Below, one piece after another: positions 13,016-24,088 of a stretch of DNA of 64,000 bases (the stretch's first letter is position 1; the number at the start of each line of letters is the position of its first letter). Origin of the DNA: Trichoplax sp. H2 (lineage: Eukaryota; Placozoa; Uniplacotomia; Trichoplacea); assembly GCA_003344405.1 (NCBI GenBank), contig NOWV01000142.1, positions 62,001 to 126,000 of the forward strand, in the 5' to 3' direction. The position numbers and the translations under genes were made by a program. Under the pieces are notes generated by a model that worked only from the letters and a program-made list of their open reading frames with translations, searched no databases and had not been told where the DNA came from.

Positions 13016-16000
13016 TTACTCTTCTAAGCAACTTGCTAGAACTTTGATATTTCCTTGATAATCCGCAGTAACTACAACTTCTCCATCGTATAGTTCGAGT
13101 ACATTTAGAAACTGCATCGCCATGCTGGGCACAGGAACAAAAACGGCGCTAGTAACAATTGCGGTATGGGCTAAAGCAAAATAAACGGAATTTATAATGG
13201 CATTGTAACATAAATTATACTGTTAAGTTGATTATATAAAATAAAACCTTGAAAACTTTCAAAACAGTCATTACGGTCTCGTCTGGAAGATGATTTTGCA
13301 TAATCATGGTACGTCTTCCAGGTATAAACGAAGTAATCCTCTGATCCACACACTATTGATTCGCCGCTTTGACTAAATTTAATAATTGCATAGAACTGGC
13401 GTCAATGCTAGATTTTGTGTACGAAAAAAACTACTGTATTTTAAACTATGACTAAATTTAGGCAAAGATGTCGTATCATTAATTGAAATAGCAAGATTAC
13501 TTGAAGCTAGCTCTTATCTGACTACTAGTGTTCAGACATCCTTTGTATTTGCAGGTCATTTTAAAATCTTTTAAATCGTATAGTCGAATACGAGAGTCAT
13601 TTGATGTTACAAGAATCTAGCATGAAGTCAATAACATCATTTATGATTATAAGGATCAATTCATAAATATCCTCGCTACTCTAGAAAATAAAGAAGTACC
13701 TTATCACTGCCAGGCATAGGTATTATGCCACAGATTTTTCTTCCTTTTGAATTTCGCCCCCGGGAGGATCGAACATGGATTTGGGTATGATATTTCAATT
13801 GCTAGTACGGTAATAAGATACGACGTCAAGATTATCCAATCATAGTAAAACACTTTTCCTAATTTTAAATCTACATTCAATTCACTAACCTCAGTATCGT
13901 AAAATATGCATCTTCCATCATAAGTGCCAATAACAGCATATTTACCTCTCTGGCAAAAATTGGTCGCAGTAATCAATTTTGCGGCTGCAATAAAATATAG
14001 TCAGAAAAATATTCAATTATGGCACCTGAAGCATATAGTGACGCAAATCTTACATGCATCAATTTCATTCCACATAGCGACTTTCTTTTTAGGGATATTC
14101 CATAACCGTAGCTTTCCATCGAATGATCCGCTAAGGAAATAGCGATCGTCCTGAAACATATCAAATTTAATGTTGCTATAGCTGGTTAAGTCGCACATAT
14201 AATATATAAACTGCGAAAAAATTTTTTAAAATTACAAACCAAGGGATGAAAGGCTATAGCAGCTACAAAGTCAGTATGAAGAAAACAACAAAGACACTCT
14301 TTTTGGGATACATGCCAGAGTCTATGCGGTTACAACAAGTTGATAAAATTACTAGATAATTATTGCAACATTATTAATTCAATATCATATGCTTTTCATA
14401 AAGACATACCTAACAGATTTATCCATTGAAGACGATAGCAAAAAATAATTACGCGACCAAGAGAGATCTAGAATATCAGCAGTGTGCCCATTAAATATGC
14501 ATAAAGGTTTACCAAGAAATGGGCCTTCTTCTAATGATCCTTGAGTCTAAGGGTATGTTATAAATACAGTGAAAGTAGTTTAGTATTTGAATCTACTACG
14601 CAAAAAAGTTGATCAGAGGCGCCTAAATAACAACAAATATTGTACCGGTTGACTTGTACTAGTTTTTTTCTTAGGTTTCTTTTGATCTATCAAAAATTGC
14701 ATAAATCATGGAAGAAATCTTGCATTAATCTGAGTACCTTCAGAATTTAGATTATAGACGAAAATTAGGCAATTACAAAGTATTACTATAATGGTTACTT
14801 GGTAACATCTCTTTGAAGTATTCCGAACAAATTTTTAAAACCCAAATTCGCTACAAAGGAAATTATATAAGCAAAAATCAACTCAATGCTCCAAAGATCT
14901 ACCAGTAGCTCAGAATGAATTTGAAATTAAATATTATATTAGAAATGCTATGATTCTGCCAGTACCACTACTGTATCTTGACCACCGCTCGCCTATAAAT
15001 TTTAAACAAATATCGAATGGTTAATGGACCAAGGTGTCTAAATTTTTAAAGTACGGAATTAAGGACTAGAGGTAAAGCTTACTAGTAACTTGCCACAATT
15101 GGAAAAACTCATTGTCCATATTGGTCCCTAATGATAAGAAGAGCATATTAACTTCTAATTATGATACAGCTTATATTATAAAAGAACAAAATTATGTCTA
15201 GATGCCAGTACCGTATGCTCTCCGCTTAAATCTTGCAGTAACTTTGTATTAGAAAATTCATACGGTCCTTTATGATGGGATGCAGCTTTATACTGTAATA
15301 TAGTAATATACATTTACACCGTCACTATAATCAGTCGTCTCGCACAAGTGAAGTGGTAAGAACTGCGTGTTTTTATATAGGTAGTAAAATGATCATACAC
15401 TTCGCTAAAATTGGGCTAATATATAATCGCTGATTGACGATACCTTTATTTGCTGGGTATGGTCACTTTGAACGTTTACTTCATCGTCTTCTTCCTTCTG
15501 ACCTACAATTCCAATAGAGAAGTAAAGTAATTTCAGCAACGATGTTATAGAAATAAAGAATAAAAATTTACAAACCATCATCTCCTTTCTTCTTTCTTTT
15601 AGTTCTCCTTCCTAAGAAATGTCTAAATCCTTTTCTAATAAAATTAAGAAGCAAAACGTGTTCTACATCATCAATACGAAGTAAACAATATTATTCAATC
15701 AACATGCAAAATGTTACTTTTTCTCCATCGATTTATCTTCCATATCAATTTTATCTTCCTGTTTATCGTCCACTTCTTCCTTTGTTTCTTCCTTTGTTTC
15801 TCCCTCACTAAAATTTAAAATAAAAGTGTTAACTTCTTTTATCACATACTGTAGAAACTTATTAGCATCAATCTATCTTACCGAGATAACTCAGAGGTAA
15901 TCTTCATTATATGCACTGAAAGAGGGTTTGCACCAGTAGGAATATGCTTCTCAGCCTCGCTTAATGGAATTTCGACACCCGTATCTAAGTCCTTTACCAT

Positions 16001-19000
16001 AACACCTTGCAATATTTTCTAATAAATTATGACAATTTAGAAACTTATGCAGTTATCACTTATCTAAAGTTATATCCTAATGTGGATACTAGTATGCGCG
16101 TCTAGCATATCAAAGTTTACAGTAAAATAGGAAACTGAAGTCTACCTTTTCACATGGTGGTTCGTGAGGTTTATCCTGCTTCGGTGATGTTGGTTCCGCA
16201 GTTTTGACAATTCTAGCACCTTCGAGAGCTGATTCAACAGTCATGTCCCTCTGAACGCGACTAGGTGATGCACTGTCTTCGCTAAGGTGTAAATGTTTCT
16301 TTCTCGTGGCCTTTAACAAATCTACGTCATAATATTTATTTAATATGCGTTACGATACATATAATATTCAAATCTACGTACTTGCTTGTACGTTACTTTC
16401 GTAAATATCTACGTAAATTGAAGAAACCAAAGACTGTTAATTTATATTATAATTAGGAACAATTTGGTGCGCCGCACCTTCTTTAACAGAGAATTTTTTA
16501 TCAGGCGTGGTCGGAACGTCATGGCTATTATCCTTACTAGATTTCAATGTGGTATCACCTTGGGTTATCTGCAAAAAAATACAGATAGAGAAACTGATAT
16601 ACTCTAATGCGATGATAAATATAATTGCGCCTAGATTAGAGGAAGCTTCTATCTGTATTACTTTTTAAATAAATTCCAACTTTATTATTAGATAACAATA
16701 GTATACTTTAAAAGTAAGATTTACAACATGGATGGAATGCAGTTTGTTTCGCCAATTCATTTAATCGCCGACACATATGGCATGATAGATATGGTATGTA
16801 CAAGGATACAGGGCAATAAAAAACTTACCTCATCCTTTGATGACACATTTTGAGTCAACCGCATAGACGAAACCTAAGTAATAATTAATAGGTATAAAGT
16901 ACATGATAACAGGAGCTATCAATCAAGCAACGTGATAACGAGATTATTCCTAGGCTTAAAATCAATTCATAAATTTATCGTGCAAAAACACAACACCTCA
17001 GTTTGAGATTGCGATGGCCGCTCGACATTGTTGCTGGTAACTTTACTGGGCTGTTCATCCGATGCCTCACTCCGACTATCTATGTCTTTATTACTACTAC
17101 TGTCACTACTTGGAGGAAAAGAAATTTTTCGAATTTCTGATTTCTTTGATTCATCGGAAGTGTGACTAGCTCTATCGGAAGAAGATGTCTTTCTCGCATT
17201 TAAATCAGGTTGACTTTCTGTTGGTTTGTCAATGTCTAGCGAACTGGTTAAATGTTGCGGCTTACTGGGTACAGACTTGGATTCTTCAGAAGTGGAGCTA
17301 GCTCCATCAGAAGATAATGCCTTTTCCATATTTAGATTAAGTTGGCTGTCTATCAGTTTATTCACGTCTGCTGAATTGGCTAAGCGTTGTGGTCCACGAG
17401 ATACGGTTTCCTCAACTTCATGCTGTTCATCAGTCTCAGCTTGCTTGATATTTTCCGCGGCATCGTCTATACTTAAATCTTTAAATACCGGTAATTCATT
17501 CGATGAGCATTGTAAAAAATCAACTAAAATTTCAAATGCTAATAATCGCTTCTACGGACTTTATAATCAACTCATTATTCTACAGAATCTATTTGTTCGT
17601 TAGAATACTGAATTTGAATTACCATTGGATGTTCTACTTCCTTTTGTGGATTGTTGGCTAGAAATACTGTCATTATCTGACTGTTCCTATATCACAATGA
17701 CGTCAAAGCAAATGTAAATGATTATGATGATTGTTATCCTAACTCATAAGAAAGCATCGGTAGCAAAAGTGTACGTACGAATGGTGCATCTTAATTATGT
17801 ACCATATAAGACATACGAGACTAAATTGTCTAAATATGTAGATCTAATGGAGAATTAGGCATCATTGAAGAAACAGACTGATCCATTATTCATAGCTAGT
17901 TAGATATATAGTTTATCTAGGTATAAAACAAGGTATGTAAGCCTTTATCGGTGATTCTACCGGTCGTTACAGAATCGATGAAATACTCAACTAATGTTGT
18001 ACATTAGCGCTAACAAATACAGTACGTAGATTAACATATTAGCTACTCAATACCGTGAGCTACTGTTAATGGAACTGAGTAATATTAGCTTCGTAAGTAA
18101 TAAAATTGTAAGTATGTATCCTGGAGGAACCGCATCTGTCAATTCTATGTGTTGTAATGAGTGGATAAATAACTATTTTATAGCTTTCTTCAATTCGTAC
18201 CACTTCTGGCCATATTGAAAAATAATTTCAAACTTTTGCAATCTTTTCATAAATTATGGTTTACAAAATAAATCTTTACCTTCTTGAAATGTAATATCAT
18301 GGACTACTACTAGACACTAGAAGTCTATGGTAAAATATCCTGCAATGCAAGGCATTCTTCGACGATTACTTTGATGTAAGAATACTCAGTCTCTATTCAA
18401 TCAATCAGTGATATATCTATCAGATCGAAAACGACGGTATCGGTTGATTATGAACTCGGATTGAAAGAGTATTCTCCTGTCGATATCGGCTATAATATGT
18501 CATAGTGACGTATCCTATTTTGCCAACAATGGCATATTCTCGTATACTGAGGTTAAGCTTAATCCAATATCATTATTCATGGTAAGTTTCAAACCTGCTC
18601 TGCTGATGGATCATCAGACACCTTTACAATATTAGTATCTTGATCAACGTTTGCATGATCGGATGATGGAGTCTGGTGAATATCTTGGTCGTCATTATTA
18701 GTATCATGATGGTCTTGATCCGCATTTGTATGAATATCGCCATCACTCTTGAAATGATCAGACGATTGATTTTCACCTGTATCCTGATCAGTATTTACAT
18801 GGCTGAATGATAGATTGTCATTCTTGTCCTTTTCAGTGTCACTGCAAGTATCATTAAGAGCGAGATAATTAGTCTATGCCATTACTGTCTGGGCAGCCAC
18901 TAGGACTGCATCATACGATTTGAGTTAATAACAGAAAATGTTTAACAGCTATTTCAAGCTAACATTAATTAGAGTCTATTCATGGGCTACTATTCTAATT

Positions 19001-20212
19001 AGTAGGTGATGTAGTAGCTGTATCCCGGTGGTGCATTGTCAATAAAGCTTTTCTAGTACTCTAGTATCAAAGTGAATTTTAATGAAAGTTAAATTACAAA
19101 TCCATTCAGTAGAGTGAATAGGTTACGCCTTCTACGCTATAATTTGATTCTTTGTCAAAGAAGGACCGATTCTTTTTCTGCGTGACCTAGATATCTTCTA
19201 CTATATAGAAGTCGCCATCATGGTACTACATGATTTCATCGACTAGATCAGATGGATGTCTTGTTACTGAATACTAACATCGATTCAAACTGAAATGGGA
19301 CTGCAATGATGAAACTGTACAATATAACGATAGAATCAAGGCAAAAAGCGAAAACTCATCGTCGACGACAGTACAATACTGTCCATGACAACAAGCGAGT
19401 CCATGTTTGTCAAGGATCATTCCATCTCTTTGTTTGACAGCAGGTAAAAGCATGGAAAAAACTGCTGATGCTAGCCAAGTTGGGAGTCAAGGCATCATTT
19501 CAACGACATGACAGTAGAAGAAAGCAAAAAATGAAAATGGATCGACGATGATCGTCCATGCTTGTCAAGGATCATTGGATCTCTTGGTATGGTAGCAAGT
19601 AAAAATAGGCCATCCACTGTTGAGGATTTCTTTATTGTCAATGAAAGTAGAGAGTTTATGGCCAAGGAAGAGGCATTTTTTTTCCTGTCTTGAATCAGTG
19701 GATTATGTTGACGTATTATCGCAGTGCTGTAGGGTAGTAGAGAGTATTGAAATGGCGATAAGACGTCCGCAGAACAAACAACGATGCACTCAAATGGATG
19801 CGATCCAAGTAGCACTGCTGTCAAGAGACTGGCAATAGCGATTGCTGGAGACTATTTCTTCCATGGTGTATCATGATATAAAATGGGATAAAATCATGTT
19901 ACGGGGCCGATAGGGGAAAACTGCTTGGTTCTACTGAACGATCAAGGAAGGCAAAGTCTACCTCATCGACTATGCTATCACGTCGTTTAATTAATGTTGA
20001 ATGCATTCTAATGATAGAAAAGCTATCATTAATCCTAATGTATACTCAATGGAAACAGTTATTTCAGTACATAAACAAAAACATCCATTATTTTGGCTAG
20101 TTGGACTTGGCCAACATAGCCATGAATAGAGCAATTAGCCATACTTAGAGCAAATTTTGAGTTCGTCTTCAGCATCGAAAAATTCGTCGGAGCTGCAATC
20201 ACTCGTCGCCAT
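13016..20212 (-). CDS. WDR44: WDR44 (Rab11-binding WD-repeat protein), complete, 24 exons
   Basis: Exons (minus strand, 5' to 3'): 20145-20212, 18595-18841, 17623-17686, 16997-17523, 16829-16873, 16478-16568, 16146-16321, 15882-16018, 15718-15807, 15576-15634, 15444-15502, 15212-15292, 15083-15127, 14966-14992, 14799-14850, 14646-14686, 14410-14546, 14240-14321, 14054-14150, 13890-13984, 13700-13801, 13501-13616, 13248-13372, 13016-13170. All phases join; the total is 2718 nt (905 aa; human WDR44 is about 913). The first exon gives MATSDCSSDEFFDAEDE, an FFAT-like motif (residues 10-16) of the kind that binds VAP proteins on the ER. Residues about 23-500 are acidic, Ser-rich and low-complexity. 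From about residue 535 the WD40 domain follows the family closely (GPIWTMSFSNCGKLL, GHTADILDLSWS, YFLSGSFDGKLRLWNIP, GTYDGRCIFYDTE, ILVTSNDSRIRLYDL). WDR44 is a Rab11 effector in endosomal recycling and ciliary trafficking. The joins around exons 14646-14686 and 16146-16321 were chosen by phase. The ATG is the only one giving the family N-terminus. Confidence 0.93.
19399..19604. repeat. imperfect direct repeat in WDR44 intron 1
   Basis: A stretch of about 50 bp starting GTCCATG at 19399 recurs at 19554 with scattered changes (shared core TTGTCAAGGATCATT). The copies are about 155 bp apart. Both lie in the 1.3-kb first intron of WDR44, which otherwise shows only short non-conserved open frames. 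Confidence 0.7.
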
Positions 20213-20498
20213 GTTGAGTGGAGGAGTTGACCGGAGCTGACGTCAATCTTTTGTGTCAGTCGTCCTGTCGAGTCAACTGGTATAGTGTCAAGGCGTTTTT
20301 TCCCAGTCTTGCAGAGATGTTGGCTAGTGGGGGATGTGAGGAAATGTCCGGTGGAACCCTTGTCTAAGCTTTCTGTCTATACTTGCTTCTCGATGTTGGA
20401 CTAGTGGATGGTAGACTGTTGCCTGTTCAGTCATGTTTTCACACTCTACTCAACACCAGTGTCCACGGTGATAAATAGTATGGACAAGAAATAATGTC

Positions 20499-21360
20499 AT
20501 GTATGACGGTTGGACTTGTTCTTGTCAGCAACGCTCTACACGACATCATTTATGCTAGCCACGGTTGACAGTTGTCCATCATTCCTCATTTCTGACAATT
20601 ACAGTAAGGCGTGATGAGTGCAGTAGAAGGAGCGAGTTGAGCAGTTGCAAAAGTTATGTCACTACTACAGTGCTACCTAGAATAACAAGTCATCATGATA
20701 GGTGACATTCATTTTGGGATGCAAATAGGACTGTGGTTCTACAGTATTTATACTGTGCACTGTACAGTACACCACGACAGTACTGTGTACTGCGAAATCG
20801 ACAGTGTGAGCAGAAGGAGCGAGTCGAGTAGTTGCAAAAGTTATGTCACTGCTACTGCGCTACGGCACTACCTACCTAGAATAACATGTCATCATGATAG
20901 GTGACATTCGTTTTGGGATGAAAATAGGACTGTGGTTCTACAGTATTTATACTGTGCACTGTACACCACGACAGTACTGTGTACTGTGAAATAGACAGTG
21001 TAAAGTACTGTACGGTCCAACAGCACGGCTATAGTGAACCGTACAATACTGTACTGCACGGTTATAGTAAACCGTACTACAACTGCAGTACAGTAACTGT
21101 CAACCAAAAAATAAAACTACAAAATGCGTGTGTCTAAATAAATTCATAATTCAATTATTAAAACACTAAAAGGAAAATCACTTAGGAAATAAATTCATTC
21201 ATTAATATGATATTGGAGGTGGTCACTGTTAGGTTCGATTAGACATGGATCAGGCTTTAATTCAATGAAAGTGTATCAGGGGAGAGGATCAACTACGTTC
21301 GTTAGCAGACAAGTTCTACTGGAGAAGTCGAGAATGCTGACAAGTTTGCTGTCTGGAAGA
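20499..21360. repeat. left copy of direct repeat abutting the assembly gap
   Basis: This 862-bp block begins ATGTATGACGGTTGG and ends GTTTGCTGTCTGGAAGA immediately before the N run. The same start occurs immediately after the Ns at 21381, and the same end occurs at 22048. The left copy is about 194 bp longer because one internal segment (around 20610-20800, repeated about 20812-20990) is tandemly doubled. Confidence 0.9.
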
Positions 21361-21380
21361 NNNNNNNNNNNNNNNNNNNN
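21361..21380. other. assembly gap (20 N)
   Basis: A run of exactly 20 N, probably a placeholder for a join of unknown or negative length between two contigs. Confidence 0.97.
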
Positions 21381-22048
21381 ATGTATGACGGTTGGACTTG
21401 TTCTTGTCAGCAACGCTCTACACGACATCATTTATGCTAGCCACGGTTGACAGTTGTCCATCATTCCTCATTTCTGACAATTACAGTAAGGCGTGATGAG
21501 TGCAGTAGAAGGAGCGATTTGAGTAGTTGCAAAAGTTATGTCACTACTACAGTGCTACCTAGAATAACAAGTCATCATGATAGGTGACATTCATTTTGGG
21601 ATGCAAATAGACAGTACAGTACTGTGTACTGTGAAATCGACTGTACTGTACACTGTACACACGACAGTACTGTGTACTGTGAAATAGACAGTGTAAAGTA
21701 CTGTACGGTCCTACAGCACGGCTATAGTGAAGCGTACTGTACTGCACGGTTATAGTAAACCGTACTACAACTGCAGTACAGTAACTGTCAACCAAAAAAT
21801 AAAACTCCAAAATAAGTGTGTCTAAATAAATTCATAATTTAATTATTAAAACACTAAAAGGAAAATCACTTAGGAAATAAATTTATTCATTAATATGATA
21901 TTGGAGGCGGTCACTGTTAGGTTCGATTAGACATGGTTCAGGCTTTAATTCAATGAAAGTGTATCAGGGGAGAGGATCAACTACGTTCGTTAGCAGACAA
22001 GTTCTACTGGAGAAGTCGAGAATGCTGACAAGTTTGCTGTCTGGAAGA
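21381..22048. repeat. right copy of direct repeat abutting the assembly gap
   Basis: This 668-bp block has the same ends as 20499-21360 and differs by scattered substitutions and by lacking the internal duplication. Sequence then continues uniquely to the right. The geometry fits two overlapping contig ends (two alleles) that an assembler failed to merge. Confidence 0.88.
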
Positions 22049-22213
22049 TCTTCAAAGATACTGTCAAAAATATGACGCTCTTTGTAGTTATAGAAATAGA
22101 GTCTAGTGTGCCAGTGACGATGATCACGGAACACTACATAGATTGCTGGATTGAAAATAAAAGTAGTAATTTACTCCCGAAATAGCATTTCAATGAAAAT
22201 TGGATAATTATTG

Positions 22214-22349
22214 TAGCCGCGAATGCTACGAAAAGTATAAAAGCATGCAACTTTAGATTATTCTGTTAGTTCGTTCTGGAAGTCTTTAGAAGTAGTATTC
22301 GGCTAGAGTAGAGCTGTGTGTAGTTAATCTATGTATAAGATTCAATAAA
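22214..22349 (+). promoter_or_regulatory. TAGCCGCG box, TATA box and AATAAA: possible short transcription unit or solo LTR
   Basis: TAGCCGCG (22214-22221) is followed by TATAAAAG (22236-22243). About 100 bp later comes AATAAA (22344-22349), followed by a T-rich stretch. TATA and polyA signals this close are typical of an LTR or a small non-coding unit. I see no pol genes, primer-binding site or target duplication, so the LTR reading is weak. Confidence 0.3.
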
Positions 22350-22807
22350 GCCCTTATTTTTCTAAAATTTGGAATCTCGTGATTGGTATATATCACATGC
22401 TATCCTACTGTAACTTCAAAACTCGATGGAAGAATAAAACCTGAATAGAAATCAATCTATGGGCCTTTTTAAGACTAACTCCTAATAAATTACAAATCCT
22501 TCATCGCTGTACGCACTGTACAGTACTGTACTGTAGTAATGCTTCGCTAATGATGGCAGTACTCTACTCTGTACTGTACACAGGATGTTGTTACCTTTCA
22601 CTTAATTAATTATCGAAATCTCTGATTCTACTCGTATTGGATGATGGAATGAATTGCAATCATTTGACAGTCAATAAAAAGATACAGTATATCTGAATAT
22701 TGTGATAATATGTATTGGTCATTTTCTATTCTAGCTACAATATTGAACATTGCTTTTCCTTTCAAGCCTAAGCCATGATAAGTTACTATTTTATCACGTA
22801 ATACAGC

Positions 22808-23168
22808 AACTTCAAAGTAGCATCAAAATCGAGTCTTAAGATGAGCATTTGAAGTCCATTTTAGGAAAGAGTTTTCCATAGTTCAACTTCAAAGTAGCAT
22901 CATGAATTGGTGTTCAAAATCAGCATTATAGCTCTAGTTCATCAAGTATTCTCCATGATACAAAGAGTTTTCTATAGTTCAACTTCAAAGTAGCATAATC
23001 AATTGGTGTTCAAAATCAGCATTATAGCTCTAGTTCATCGAGTATTCTCCATGATACAAAGAGTTTTCTATAGTTCAACTTCAAAGTAGCATAATGAATT
23101 GGTGCTCAAAATCAGCATTATAGCTCTAGTTCATCCAGTAAGTATTCTCCATGATTCAAAGAGGTAGT
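22808..23168. repeat. 96-bp tandem repeat, three copies plus one decayed copy
   Basis: The unit starts GTTCAACTTCAAAGTAGCAT at 22881 and recurs at 22977 and 23073, with very few differences between copies. A diverged fragment starting CAACTTCAAAGTAGCATC precedes them near 22808. It has no spacers and no palindromic repeat, so it is an ordinary minisatellite. Confidence 0.9.
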
Positions 23169-23912
23169 TGATAAAGATCAACTGCTAACAAGAAGAGAGA
23201 GGAACGGCAAAATCAGTCAAATACGGAGATCGACTATTTTCTCGGTCATTTCAATCCTATCGTCTAGGTACATTAAGCAACATCCGTTGCACTACTTGTT
23301 ATCAATAATAAAAATAATAAAGAAAGAACAGAGCATTGCCAGTCTCTCTTGAATTATTAATAATAATATTATTAATGCAGTAGCCATCTTTTGCACAAGC
23401 GGTCGATCACAACTTCTACTCTATACTGTATCCTATCCTTCCTCCTTTTTACAAGACGTTGTACTGCTTGACAGATGATGTTACAACACATTATCAATCT
23501 TATTTTCTCTTTCCACAGTACAGTAACGGAAGTTCTTTGGCTTGGGTCTCTACAGTACAATGTACTGTAGACTACAGTACAATATAGCATGCAGTACTGT
23601 AGAAATTGGACATCAAAGGACACAAAATGCACAAAGATGCGCTATCTTCGCTACTACTACGCATAACAGACTGCGTACAATACAGTATAGTAGGGTAATA
23701 AGCTGCGTTTGTTGCTTATCCTGGACGAACTAATCCTGTCTTAACGTGATAAAACTGCCATTGCAGCAAACAATTGGCGCATAGCCTGTTTTCACTGGGA
23801 CAAGAAAGACTTTCTCTTTTTTTTTTCTCAAAGAAATTTGTAAGTTTTCAAACTATTGCACAAGCACTATCACTTGCTAGTTTACTTCTTCATATTGCTA
23901 GATTGATTTTTG

Positions 23913-23986
23913 TAGCCGCGATAGAAAAGTAAGCAATGCGTAAGGGTGAAAAAAAAGAGTGAAACTATTGAATTTTGTTAGCCGCG
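23913..23986 (+). promoter_or_regulatory. two TAGCCGCG elements upstream of the RNA-binding gene
   Basis: The 8-mer TAGCCGCG occurs at 23913-23920 and 23979-23986, about 170 and 100 bp before the ATG at 24089. The first copy shares the longer context TTGTAGCCGCGA with a third copy at 22214 that sits just upstream of a TATA box. GC-rich words are rare in this DNA, so the clustering suggests a promoter element. The binding factor is unknown. Confidence 0.45.
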
Positions 23987-24088
23987 TGACTAAAACCCTA
24001 TCGTCTTTTCAGGGTACGCGCTCGATCGAGCAGTGTCTGTGAAAATTGGCTATTTTCAGATTCAATTAACAATTATTATTGCACCGTG

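Larger units (their letters stand above)
20213..24088. other. repeat-rich spacer between divergent WDR44 and RNA-binding gene
   Basis: No coding exon is supported in this 3.9-kb spacer between two divergently transcribed genes. It holds the duplicated block around the N gap, a three-copy 96-bp tandem repeat, many TACAGTAC/GTACTGTAC palindromic words, and a short promoter-to-polyA-like unit near 22214-22349. Open frames here are read-through of the palindromic repeats, with Tyr/Thr/Val-rich nonsense translations. Confidence 0.6.

Noticed and set aside
14700-14790. Exon reading IFVYNLNSE as part of the WDR44 WD domain
   Set aside because: Phase does not fit and the true exons (14799-14850 with RIWVLK and 14646-14686) supply the expected sequence.
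20695-21810. Small open frames with Tyr/Thr/Val-rich translations on both strands
   Set aside because: They arise from GTACTGTAC-type repeats and are broken differently in the two copies around the gap.
22000-22420. Solo LTR of a retroelement
   Set aside because: TATA and AATAAA spacing is suggestive, but no terminal TG/CA pair, target duplication or second copy could be established; kept only as a weak regulatory entry.
22808-23168. CRISPR-like array
   Set aside because: The repeat is 96 bp and contiguous, without spacers, in a eukaryotic genome.
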